Assembly: GCA_965242775.1 (NCBI GenBank) | Contig: CBDETI010000027.1 | Location: 186,001 to 250,000 of the forward strand | Length of the DNA stretch: 64,000 bases | Direction of reading: 5' to 3' | Source of the DNA: JAWPMT01 sp965242775 | GTDB taxonomy: Bacteria; Bacteroidota; Bacteroidia; Cytophagales; Cyclobacteriaceae | Shown: one piece after another, positions 9,051 to 17,129 of the stretch | How positions within the stretch are numbered: the stretch's first letter is position 1 | Layout: the number at the start of each line of letters is the position of its first letter | Notes under the pieces: model-generated | Database searches by the model: none | Told to the model about the DNA's origin: nothing | Seen by the model: the letters and a program-made list of their open reading frames with translations, nothing else | Made by a program: the position numbers and the translations under genes

Positions 9051-12000
9051 TGCCGAAAAGGATGAGAATGTTGGTAAGAATTGTTCTTTTAAGCACCGTA
9101 TTTGGTGGCTTCACGCTGCATGCGCAGGATTTTTCAATCTTTCTGGTAGGCGATGCAGGAGAACCCCACCTTCCGGTAGATGAAAACCTTCAATTTCTAG
9201 AAGACAAGATCTCTGTGGCGACAGACAGGGATGTTCTGATCTTTTTAGGAGACAACCTGTATCCGAAGGGTTTGCCTGATGAGGAGCATCCGCAACGTAC
9301 CGCGTTGGAGCAAAAGCTTAATCCCCAGCTCGACCTGATCAAGAAATTCAAGGGCAAAGGTTTTATTATTCCTGGCAATCACGATTGGGCTCAAGGCCGT
9401 CGGCAAGGATGGCAAAACGTACGAAACATGCAGCAGTACGTTACCTCGTATACGGGCAAGCCGGATGCCTTTCTCCCCAGGAATGGATGTCCTGGACCGG
9501 AGGAAATCCAGTTGACAGATGAGGTTACCTTAATTATTGTGGACACGCAATATTTCCTACATAGCCAGGAAAAGGCTCGGGATGGCGAGGGTTGCGCAGC
9601 ACCTGGCACTACGGCGGCGCTGGAGCTTCTGGAAGACATGGTCGTCCGCAATGCTAACAAGCACATCATTGTCGCTGCTCACCACCCACTTTACTCCTAT
9701 GGCCCTCATGGTGGGAAGTACAAATTCTGGAAGGCCAACTTGTTCCCTTTGACGGAGGCCAAGTCAATGAAGAACCTCTACATTCCGTTACCCGGGTTAG
9801 GTACTATTTACTGGACATCACGAGCGGTTATTGGGAACATTCAAGACATACCTAATCCTAAGTACAAAGCCATTCGCAACGTCCTCCTTGATATTATAAA
9901 CAAAGCAGAAAACGTCGTGTGGGCCGCCGGTCACGAACATTCATTACAATATATTCAACGTGAAGGGAGTCATTTCGTCGTAAGTGGCTCAGGTAGCAAA
10001 ACCTCTCATGTCGTTTCCGGTGAGGGAACGGAGTTTGCCGAGAGAGAAAGGGGATTTGCAGAGCTAAAATATGAGACGAAAGGCAACGTGAAACTGAAAT
10101 TCTGGGGAGGCGATAGGCGGGCACTGCTATTCGAAAAAAATCTTTATTCTAAAAATGTAATTACCGATCAGGAGCAACTTGCCAACAGAGGTGATTTGAG
10201 TGGGCAAACAAAAACTGTAGCTGCAAGCCAGCAGTACGAAATTGGCGACAAAGCCAAAGTATGGCTAGGCGAAAATTACCGCGACACATGGGCTACGCCA
10301 ATCACAGTGCCAGTCTTTGACATCCAAAAGGAGCGGGGAGGTCTGGAGATTTTGAAACGCGGTGGCGGTCGCCAGACACTGTCTCTACGAATGGAGGCGA
10401 ATGATGGCAAGCAGTATGTTCTACGGTCAGTCGAAAAGGACCCTTCTCAGCTTTTGCCCAAAGCGCTTCGTCGCAGCTTTGCCGCAGATTTTCTGCAAGA
10501 TCAGATTTCCTCGTCACATCCCTATGCCGCCTTGGCCGTGCCTCCATTGGCGGATGCCGCGGGGGTCTACCACGCTAACCCCAGCGTAGTTTACGTTCCG
10601 TCAGATCCGGCCTTTGGCAACTACAGGTATGCCTTTGAAAACCAGATGTTTCTATATGAGGAACGCCCAAATGACGAGGCTGCAAGTGAGGTGTTCTTCG
10701 GTGAGGGGGACGATGTAAAGGGCACCCTTGATATGCTGGACAAGGAAATCTACGATGATAACGACAACTGGATCGACCAGCAGTTTGTATTAAGAAGTCG
10801 CTTGTTTGATATGCTCATCGGTGATTGGGACCGACATGACGATCAATGGCGATGGGTCGGCAAAAAAATTGAAGGGCGAAAGGGCCGGAGGTATCGGCCT
10901 ATACCCAGGGATCGTGACCAGGCGTTTTTTACCACTGATGGCATCATCCCAAAGATCGCCGCGAGTAAGTGGGCAGTGCCATCCTCCGAAGGTTTTAACC
11001 CCGAAATGAGATGGGCACCGGGCTTCAATTGGAACATGCGCTGGTTCGACAGAACATTCATCAATGAACCTGAATGGTCGGATTGGCAAAAGGAAATTGA
11101 TCACATCCAGGAAAATGTAACGGATGAAATCATCGAAGAGGCGCTCACCAACCTTCCATCAGAAGTATACGGCCTCACGGCGGAAGAAATCATTTCCATT
11201 ATGAAGGCTCGAAGGGATGGCATGGAACAATTCGCGCGCGAGCACTATGAATACCTGACCAAGGAGGTGGAGATCGTAGGATCAGACAAACATGAGCATT
11301 TTTCAGTCCAACGGCTCAACGATAACGAGACTAAAGTAACTGTGCGGAAGCGAGACAAGGATGGAAACCTGGTGCAGGTGCTCTACGAACGGGTTTTTCT
11401 GCACAATGAAACTAAAGAAATCCGAGTTTATGGACTAAGTGGTCAAGATGTATTTGATATAGAGGGAGAAGTGAAAAAGGGCTTGAAGGTCCGCATTATT
11501 GGGGGTAAGAAGAAGGACGTCATCAATGATCGATCAGTTGTGGCTTCAGGTGGCAGAAAAACGATTGTTTATGACAAATTAGATAATACAACTGTCAACG
11601 GTGGCAAAGAAACCCGGCTACGTCTGTCTAACGATCCAGCGGTAAATCTCTATAACCGAAAGTCCTATGTTTATGATAAACTGTTTCCGCTGATCAGCGC
11701 TCAGTTCAACCAAGACAATGGCTTCTATCTGGGAGCGGGTTTCTTCTACACGGATTATGGTTGGCGCAAAGAGCCATTTCGGTCGCAGCATCTTTTCATT
11801 GCCAACGGTGCATTGGAAATTGATTCCTACAACTTCAAATACACGGGCAAATTCACAGATGTTTTTGGTAAATGGGGATTGGATATCAACGCGGAGGTAC
11901 AGGAGCCTTTCTTCATCAGCAACTTCTTTGGATATGGCAACGAATCCTTCTACGATTTTGAAGGAAACACCACCGGATTGGACGATGACCAGGTTGATTA

Positions 12001-12751
12001 CTACCGCCTTCAAACCGATCGTGGGTTTGGCCGGTTAGGACTTCACCGCTACCTAGGTAGTAGGAGGCGTGCTATTTTCTCCTTTGCCTCCGTGATCCGA
12101 ACAGCCCAGGTAGAAGATGCACAGGGGACTTTTGCTGCCGAAGCACAAAGCGGTGTGGACGTGAGTAAGATCGCGGAAGAGCATGTTTATTTTGGGGGCG
12201 ACATTGGATTTAGTTATGACACCAGAGATCACAAGGGTCTGCCATCTAGCGGAATTCTTTTTAACGCCAGAACTGAACGGCTTTGGGGGGGTAACGACCA
12301 GTCGGAAGATCTTACAAGATTTAGCGGCGATTTTTCCATGTATTTGGGTGTGAAATACCCGGCGCGGCTGGTGATCGCCAATAGGATCGGCCTGGAGCAT
12401 CTTTTCGGTGATGGGTTCGAATTTTTTAATGCATCGCAATTGGGTGGGTGGACTAACCTCAGAGGGTTTCGGCGAAATAGATTCCACGGGCAAACGGCGT
12501 TTTATCACAATCTGGATCTTCGGTTGAAGCTCTTTTCTTTCACCACTTATATCTTCCCGGGACAGTTGGGCCTTTTGGCATTTCAAGATGTAGGGCGGGT
12601 ATGGATAGACGGAGAAGATTCGGATACCTGGCATGTGGGGCGTGGGTTTGGAGCTTATGTCGCACCCTTAAATCAGTTAGCGATATCCTTCGAAAAGAGC
12701 TTTACAGAGGAGGAGGACCTGTTTCTGGTGCGGTTTGGGTTTTTCTTCTAG
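9050..12751 (+). CDS. metallophosphatase / kinase-like / outer-membrane beta-barrel fusion protein
   Basis: This 1233-residue protein starts with a signal peptide ending near FTLHAQ. Residues about 25-330 are a calcineurin-like metallophosphoesterase with VGDAGEP, GDNLYPKG, PGNHDW, AHHPLYS and GHEHSLQY. A middle region (about 440-860) contains YVLRSVEK, then IGDWDRHDDQ (590-599) and PRDRDQAF (619-626). These resemble the catalytic D-R-H and metal-binding D-x-D elements of the CotH/Fam20/PI3K-like kinase group, but this is my reading and not an established family call. The last roughly 360 residues alternate polar and aromatic beta strands and end VRFGFFF, as in a surface-antigen (D15-type) beta-barrel. 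It is probably an outer-membrane protein presenting a phosphatase. Start and stop are clear. Confidence 0.82.
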   Translation: MPKRMRMLVRIVLLSTVFGGFTLHAQDFSIFLVGDAGEPHLPVDENLQFLEDKISVATDRDVLIFLGDNLYPKGLPDEEHPQRTALEQKLNPQLDLIKKFKGKGFIIPGNHDWAQGRRQGWQNVRNMQQYVTSYTGKPDAFLPRNGCPGPEEIQLTDEVTLIIVDTQYFLHSQEKARDGEGCAAPGTTAALELLEDMVVRNANKHIIVAAHHPLYSYGPHGGKYKFWKANLFPLTEAKSMKNLYIPLPGLGTIYWTSRAVIGNIQDIPNPKYKAIRNVLLDIINKAENVVWAAGHEHSLQYIQREGSHFVVSGSGSKTSHVVSGEGTEFAERERGFAELKYETKGNVKLKFWGGDRRALLFEKNLYSKNVITDQEQLANRGDLSGQTKTVAASQQYEIGDKAKVWLGENYRDTWATPITVPVFDIQKERGGLEILKRGGGRQTLSLRMEANDGKQYVLRSVEKDPSQLLPKALRRSFAADFLQDQISSSHPYAALAVPPLADAAGVYHANPSVVYVPSDPAFGNYRYAFENQMFLYEERPNDEAASEVFFGEGDDVKGTLDMLDKEIYDDNDNWIDQQFVLRSRLFDMLIGDWDRHDDQWRWVGKKIEGRKGRRYRPIPRDRDQAFFTTDGIIPKIAASKWAVPSSEGFNPEMRWAPGFNWNMRWFDRTFINEPEWSDWQKEIDHIQENVTDEIIEEALTNLPSEVYGLTAEEIISIMKARRDGMEQFAREHYEYLTKEVEIVGSDKHEHFSVQRLNDNETKVTVRKRDKDGNLVQVLYERVFLHNETKEIRVYGLSGQDVFDIEGEVKKGLKVRIIGGKKKDVINDRSVVASGGRKTIVYDKLDNTTVNGGKETRLRLSNDPAVNLYNRKSYVYDKLFPLISAQFNQDNGFYLGAGFFYTDYGWRKEPFRSQHLFIANGALEIDSYNFKYTGKFTDVFGKWGLDINAEVQEPFFISNFFGYGNESFYDFEGNTTGLDDDQVDYYRLQTDRGFGRLGLHRYLGSRRRAIFSFASVIRTAQVEDAQGTFAAEAQSGVDVSKIAEEHVYFGGDIGFSYDTRDHKGLPSSGILFNARTERLWGGNDQSEDLTRFSGDFSMYLGVKYPARLVIANRIGLEHLFGDGFEFFNASQLGGWTNLRGFRRNRFHGQTAFYHNLDLRLKLFSFTTYIFPGQLGLLAFQDVGRVWIDGEDSDTWHVGRGFGAYVAPLNQLAISFEKSFTEEEDLFLVRFGFFF

Positions 12752-13031
12752 TAGGTAGTAGCATACAGTATTAAGTAGGGATTATCAGGTATTTGGAGCT
12801 TCGTGCCCTTGTTGCTCTCCTTTCGAATAAGAAACAACAAAAGGCCGTCCATTCTGAGGCTTTGGGGTTGAGTGTGCGGTGACAAGCCGTGAGAATCTCG
12901 TGACACTCACTGAGGCTGTCCCATTTTTCACCAGGAGATAATGCAAGGACGAGTGGGATAATGTAGAGACGGTTCTTGTTGTTTCTAAGAATTGTTTTAC
13001 AAGGTTGGAGTTGGTAATGACAGAAAGGAAG

Positions 13032-13078
13032 TGAGGCCTACTGGATTCGATCGGAGTGGCGGACCACCCGGTGACCCC
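13032..13078 (-). pseudogene. tRNA-Val 3' fragment with 17-nt T-loop replacement, copy 1
   Basis: These 47 nt match the last 31 nt of tRNA-Val (13466-13496) except that one T-loop base is replaced by 17 nt. There are also changes in the T stem (ACCGG for ACTGG) and acceptor strand (AGGCC for ATGCC). It lacks the 5' half, D arm and anticodon, so it cannot be a functional tRNA. Confidence 0.85.
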
Positions 13079-13362
13079 ACTCAGGTTCTGTAGCATACAG
13101 TATTAAGTAGGGAGTATCAGGTATTTGGAGCTTCGTGCCCTTGTTGCTTTCCTTTCGAATAAGAAACAACAACAGGCCGTCCATTCTGAGGCTTTGGGGT
13201 TGAGTGTGCGGTGACAAGCCGTGAGAATCTCGTGACACTCACTGAGGCTGTCCCATTTTCACCAGGAGATAATGCAAGGACGAGTGGGATAATGTAGAGA
13301 CGGTTCTTGTTGTTTCTAAAAATTGATTTACAAGGTTGGAGTTGGTAATGACAGAAAGCAAC

Positions 13363-13409
13363 TGAGGCATACTGGATTCGATCGGAGTGGCGGACCACCC
13401 AGTGACCCC
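13363..13409 (-). pseudogene. tRNA-Val 3' fragment with 17-nt T-loop replacement, copy 2
   Basis: This copy, closest to the real tRNA, keeps the T stem (ACTGG/CCAGT) and the acceptor 3' strand exactly. The same 17-nt T-loop replacement is present. No 5' half exists. Confidence 0.88.
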
Positions 13410-13465
13410 AGGGGATCTATTTATTTCAGTTCTTGAGTGAAGAGAGAATTTCGTAAGGAAGGAAG

Positions 13466-13540
13466 TGAGGCATACTGGATTCGAACCAGTGACCCCTACC
13501 CTGTCAAGGTAGTGCTCTAAACCAACTGAGCTAATGCCTC
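13466..13540 (-). tRNA. tRNA-Val (anticodon GAC)
   Basis: The minus strand folds into a standard cloverleaf: acceptor GAGGCAT/ATGCCTC, D arm GCTC/GAGC, anticodon arm CTACC-TTGACAG-GGTAG, T arm ACTGG-TTCGAAT-CCAGT and discriminator A. The anticodon is GAC (valine). CCA is not encoded. It is divergent from the histidine kinase gene at 13650, and two modified copies of its own 3' end lie just downstream. Confidence 0.96.
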
Positions 13541-13549
13541 AATGGGTCG

Positions 13550-13557
13550 CAAATGTA
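13550..13557 (-). promoter_or_regulatory. -7 promoter box of tRNA-Val (TACATTTG)
   Basis: TACATTTG on the minus strand is a perfect TAnnTTTG box. It lies 9 nt before the tRNA 5' end, so the primary transcript would have only a very short leader. Confidence 0.6.
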
Positions 13558-13637
13558 ACATTTTTAACAATATTAAGAGCTTTGAATGTGCCTGTTAATG
13601 ACTTGTTAAAAAAATCACCGGACTCGGCGGAAGCTCA

Positions 13638-13645
13638 TAATTTTG
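13638..13645 (+). promoter_or_regulatory. -7 promoter box (TAATTTTG) at a nearly leaderless gene
   Basis: TAATTTTG is a perfect -7 box ending only 4 nt before the ATG of the histidine kinase at 13650. Expected transcription start coincides with the start codon. No clear -33 TTTG is present at the usual spacing. Confidence 0.45.
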
Positions 13646-13649
13646 CCAA

Positions 13650-14894
13650 ATGACCAATGCGCCCATTCGCATACTGATCATACTGGCTACTATCTCCCTG
13701 GTAGGCATCGTTGCCACTCAGACCTATTGGGTAAACAAAGCCATTTCCAATGAGAAGCAGCAGTTTCATCACAACGTTCAGATGGCACTCAACAACGTTG
13801 TGGAGTCCCTCTGTCAGGTCGGTGGTACGGATATACCTTCTGGCAATCCGATAGAACGTATTTCCAACAACTATTTTATTGTGCGGACCAGTAATAGAAT
13901 AGACCTGGGTGCTATTGAGTATCTTTTGAAGGCGGAGCTGGAAAAACGAGCCATCGTTCAGGATTTTGAGTACGGGGTGTACGATTGCGAAAGTGACCAA
14001 ATGGTTTACGGCGATCTGATCCAACTTTCTTCGAGTCCGGTGGTCAAGGCGAAGGCTTCATTGCCAATACTCGAGGACGAGGCTTACTATTTCGGAGTGT
14101 ATTTCCCTGGGCGGGCCAAGGGAACTTTTGGCGATATGGATTTCTGGATGGTATCGACGGCTTTGACCATTGTTGTCGTTTTTTCCCTTGGATATGGCCT
14201 TTTCGTAATTCTAAAGCATAAGCGCCTTGGAGCTATTCAGCGAGATTTCGTCAATAATATCACACATGAATTCAAGACACCTCTCGCCTCTCTTAAGATT
14301 GCGGCAGAAGTTTTTGAAAGTGCCTCCAGTCATACCCCGGAACGACTGGCGCAGTATGGGCAAATCGTAAGTGCCGAAACAGGAAGGCTTGAAAAACAAG
14401 TCAATCAGTTGCTTAAAACCAGTATGCTCGAATCGAATCACTCGCTGGTCAAAACACTACAACCTTTAGGAGAAATAATTCAGGAAGTAATAGATCATTT
14501 TCGGATCAGGGAGGCTGATGAAAACTTGCAACTTACAGCCGAGATTGAACCCAATCTCAATGTTTTGGGTGATCCGGAGCTCCTGCAAGCCGTGTTCTAC
14601 AACCTGTTAGATAATGCTATAAAATATGGTCGTAAGCCCGTTTCGATTAGAGCGAGCCTTGCAAATGATCGGATTCATGTTTTTGTTAAGGACCAGGGTG
14701 AGGGTATTCCCAAGCACCTGAGGAAAAAGATATTTGGCAAGTTTTATCGTGTGCCGATGGGGGATCGCCATGATGTAAAGGGTTTCGGTTTGGGACTATT
14801 CTTCGTCAAGAAGGTCATGGATAAACATCACGCCACTATTGAAGTCCTTGATCCAGGTAATATTTTTCACTTGACCTTTAAAGCGCATGTCTAA
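13650..14894 (+). CDS. sensor histidine kinase (first two-component system)
   Basis: This 414-residue inner-membrane kinase has a TM segment at about 7-27, a short sensor region, a second TM at about 168-190, then the cytoplasmic catalytic part. The phospho-acceptor box is NNITHEFKTPLASLK with H206. The ATP-binding domain shows YNLLDNAIKYG (N box), DQGEGIP (G1) and GFGLGLFFVKKV (G2). The kinase overlaps the downstream response regulator by 8 bp, so they form an operon. It is a paralogue of the kinase at 17130. The signal is unknown. The C-terminal domain after G2 is short but complete. Confidence 0.93.
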   Translation: MTNAPIRILIILATISLVGIVATQTYWVNKAISNEKQQFHHNVQMALNNVVESLCQVGGTDIPSGNPIERISNNYFIVRTSNRIDLGAIEYLLKAELEKRAIVQDFEYGVYDCESDQMVYGDLIQLSSSPVVKAKASLPILEDEAYYFGVYFPGRAKGTFGDMDFWMVSTALTIVVVFSLGYGLFVILKHKRLGAIQRDFVNNITHEFKTPLASLKIAAEVFESASSHTPERLAQYGQIVSAETGRLEKQVNQLLKTSMLESNHSLVKTLQPLGEIIQEVIDHFRIREADENLQLTAEIEPNLNVLGDPELLQAVFYNLLDNAIKYGRKPVSIRASLANDRIHVFVKDQGEGIPKHLRKKIFGKFYRVPMGDRHDVKGFGLGLFFVKKVMDKHHATIEVLDPGNIFHLTFKAHV

Positions 14895-15573
14895 AGGAAA
14901 TATTCTATTAGTCGAGGATGATCCCAGCCTGGGATTCGTTACAAAAGATCAAATTGAGGCAGCAGGCTATAAGGTTGTTTTGGCAACTGATGGGGAAGCA
15001 GGGTGGAAACTGTTCCTCAATCGCGGCTTTGATCTATGTCTATTGGATGTTATGTTGCCCAACATGGATGGGTTCGAACTGGCTCGGAAAATTCGGGCCA
15101 AAAATGAGTTTGTGCCAATTATTTTCATTACCGCCAGGGATATGAGTGAGGACAAATGGAAAGGCTTTGAGATAGGCGGTGACGACTATTTGACCAAACC
15201 ATTTTCCACCAAGGAGTTGCTCTATCGTATCGCGGTGTTTATGCGTCGCAGGGGCACGAATAGCTCTGAACCCAAAAAATTGCAGTTGGGAACCTACGAT
15301 TTTGACATGGGCAATCTTGAACTTGTGATAGGCTCTGAAAAAGTGCAACTGACGGAGATGGAGGGTGCCATTCTTAAATTGCTTTGTGCCAAACAAGGCA
15401 AACTTGTAAAACGTGAGGAAATCCTGATAGACGTATGGGGTGAAAATGACTATTTTAAAGGAAGAAGCCTCGATGTGTTCATTTCGAGGCTTCGCAAATA
15501 TCTACGTCACGACGAACAATTAGCCATCAAAAATCACCACGGAGTAGGATTTACGCTGACATTGGCCCACTAG
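14887..15573 (+). CDS. OmpR-family response regulator (first system)
   Basis: The 228-residue protein has a receiver domain with acidic pocket VEDDPS, phospho-acceptor D54 in CLLDVMLPNMDG, and the conserved lysine in YLTKPFSTKEL. A winged-helix DNA-binding domain follows, containing LTEMEGAILKLLC and SLDVFISRLRKYL. It is therefore a DNA-binding transcription regulator paired with the kinase it overlaps. Its stop overlaps the stop of the convergent HNH gene by 4 bp. It is closely similar in layout to the regulator at 18658. Confidence 0.94.
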   Translation: MSKGNILLVEDDPSLGFVTKDQIEAAGYKVVLATDGEAGWKLFLNRGFDLCLLDVMLPNMDGFELARKIRAKNEFVPIIFITARDMSEDKWKGFEIGGDDYLTKPFSTKELLYRIAVFMRRRGTNSSEPKKLQLGTYDFDMGNLELVIGSEKVQLTEMEGAILKLLCAKQGKLVKREEILIDVWGENDYFKGRSLDVFISRLRKYLRHDEQLAIKNHHGVGFTLTLAH

Positions 15574-16133
15574 CCGTTATCTTGAGGGACATCCACCTTA
15601 ACGTGCCCCCAGTTCTCCCCGCTTTTAATTCTGTAGAGCTGCATTTCGGATATTCCGAATTGCCTTGCTATCATTTTCATGCGTGTCTTGCGATTTGGAT
15701 CAAAGATTTTCTCCTTGATCAACCTCACCTTGGACTCGGTAAGCTTAGCACTTCTGGTGATCCCTTCTCTCCAAAGGGGATTTTGTTGCTGATGTTTCTC
15801 CTTTTCCTCTTTGGTTGACCATTTCAAGTTAACGACTTGATTGTTTTCCTTATCATGGTCCAGGTGAATTACATACTTCTGCTCATCACTGTCTCTTTGT
15901 AGGAAGTGAGTAGCCACTAACTTGTGGATATAATATGACCTCCTACCACCGTCCGCCAAACGCAACGTAATGGTTTTATAACCTCTAACGGTTGCGAACT
16001 TCAAGATCCTTCCTTTTTCTTCGGTCTTGAAACTCTTCAGCCTCCCATGGTTGGAAATATGGACCTTTTCCCGATCTACTATTTCATCATGCAATAGGGG
16101 CTTCCATTCCTCATAATCTGATTGAAATTTCAT
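15570..16133 (-). CDS. NUMOD4/HNH endonuclease family protein
   Basis: The 187-residue product begins MKFQSDYEEWKPLLHDEI, a NUMOD4-type segment, followed by VHISNHGRLKSFK. An HNH nuclease core contains VIHLDHDKENNQVVNLKWS. The C-terminus (LTESKVRLIKEKI then MIARQFGISEMQLYRIKSG) is a helix-turn-helix of the kind found in phage and homing HNH enzymes. An in-frame ATG at 16193 would add 20 residues without family support, so 16133 is preferred. It lies between two paralogous two-component systems. No intron or phage genes surround it, so it looks like a free-standing selfish endonuclease or a domesticated one. Confidence 0.87.
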   Translation of the reverse strand: MKFQSDYEEWKPLLHDEIVDREKVHISNHGRLKSFKTEEKGRILKFATVRGYKTITLRLADGGRRSYYIHKLVATHFLQRDSDEQKYVIHLDHDKENNQVVNLKWSTKEEKEKHQQQNPLWREGITRSAKLTESKVRLIKEKIFDPNRKTRMKMIARQFGISEMQLYRIKSGENWGHVKVDVPQDNG

Positions 16134-16217
16134 GAATTCTGGTTCTTTGGTTTTGCTCTTAGGTAGAGTAAAGATACTGATTTTCCAGCACATGAAATCG
16201 TTTCGGCAAGAGTGCCG

Positions 16218-17000
16218 TCAGTCGATCAGCAACCTTTTCACCAGTCGCTTTTCACCAAGGGTAATTTGCAGGAGGTAGGTACCAACAGGCTGATTGCGCA
16301 AATCGAACTCCTCCGAATACGTTCCATTGAAGCTTTCGAAGAATCTTTTGTGTAGCTCCTGTTGATCTAAATCCAGGATTTTGATGGTCAGGGCATCTTC
16401 TTCTGGCACCCGAAAACGAACTTTGAATTTGGCCCGGGCTGGGCTAGGGTAGAACCTTAGGTCCTGTAATTCCAACTTTTTTTTCTTGCCTAACCACTTC
16501 TTTTCCTCCCCCTCAGAGAAGTCTTCAACATGAATCTCCTTTGCTGATTCATCATCGTAATGGAAGAACCTCGTACCATTCCAGGAGCCTTCCCAATCAA
16601 GCTCTTCCAGTTTTTCGACTAATTCTTCCATGTCTTCGCCCATGTCAAAATCAAAACTGTTGTCGTCACTGTCGAAGTGAAAGGCTATCGGGTCATCGTC
16701 TTCATCGCCGAAACCAAATGAAAAGGAACGGCCATTACGGAAGCCGAGAATTCGAAAAGGATTTTCCTCATCACCACCACTGTAAAATCCGAAACGTCCG
16801 TATTCACCTACAAAGTCCTGGAATTCTTCATCTTCGAGCATTTCCTCCTCAGTGTCGTAAGAGCGTTCGAAGGTCTCTTTTTTCCCATCATCGTTTTCTC
16901 GCGAGATTTTCACATCAATTTGACCTTTGGCTTCAGGACCGAGCAAAAAGCACAAGGCTGCTATCAGCAGGCCTGTCGCGATCATAAATTGCTTCTTCAT
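16218..17000 (-). CDS. small acidic exported protein with T9SS-type sorting domain
   Basis: This 260-residue protein has a signal peptide (MKKQFMIATGLLIAALCFLL). The central region (about 30-165) is extremely rich in Asp, Glu, Phe and Gly with no recognised fold. A short lysine-rich linker follows. The last roughly 75 residues resemble a T9SS type A sorting domain: FYPSPARAKFKVRFRV at its start, then LTIKILDLDQQEL and PVGTYLLQITLGEKRLVKRLLID. The usual YPNP is YPSP here. It is divergent from the histidine kinase at 17130 and may be its target or ligand, which is only an inference from position. Confidence 0.75.
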   Translation of the reverse strand: MKKQFMIATGLLIAALCFLLGPEAKGQIDVKISRENDDGKKETFERSYDTEEEMLEDEEFQDFVGEYGRFGFYSGGDEENPFRILGFRNGRSFSFGFGDEDDDPIAFHFDSDDNSFDFDMGEDMEELVEKLEELDWEGSWNGTRFFHYDDESAKEIHVEDFSEGEEKKWLGKKKKLELQDLRFYPSPARAKFKVRFRVPEEDALTIKILDLDQQELHKRFFESFNGTYSEEFDLRNQPVGTYLLQITLGEKRLVKRLLID

Positions 17001-17129
17001 TGTTTTCTATTTTGAGTTTCATTCGAAGGTATAACCATTGATTTTCTGTTGCTGTTAATGCCAGGTTAAAGCCTGTTAAAATTGGTTAAAGCTCAACGAG
17101 CCAAGCACTTAGCTCGTACATTTGAATCT

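Larger units (their letters stand above)
12758..13410 (-). repeat. two tandem copies (about 332 and 321 bp) of a repeat carrying a modified tRNA-Val 3' fragment
   Basis: Copy 1 runs from 12758 to 13089 and copy 2 from 13090 to about 13410, with near-identical sequence. On the minus strand each unit begins with a 47-nt piece derived from the variable loop, T arm and acceptor 3' strand of the tRNA-Val gene that lies directly upstream. About 285 nt of unrelated sequence follows. In both copies the T loop carries a 17-nt replacement (GTGGTCCGCCACTCCGA, minus strand). The unique part contains small inverted repeats such as GAGTGT/ACACTC. Open frames across the units are not gene-like. The rest of 12752-13465 holds no gene that I can see. 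Confidence 0.9.

Noticed and set aside
12053..12634. 193-residue antisense frame in the phosphatase/barrel gene
   Set aside because: It is a complement of the beta-barrel coding region with no family match.
12785..13398. Open frames of 60-100 residues in the Val array
   Set aside because: They are the same repeat read twice with no signal, domain or promoter of their own, and they cross the tRNA fragment.
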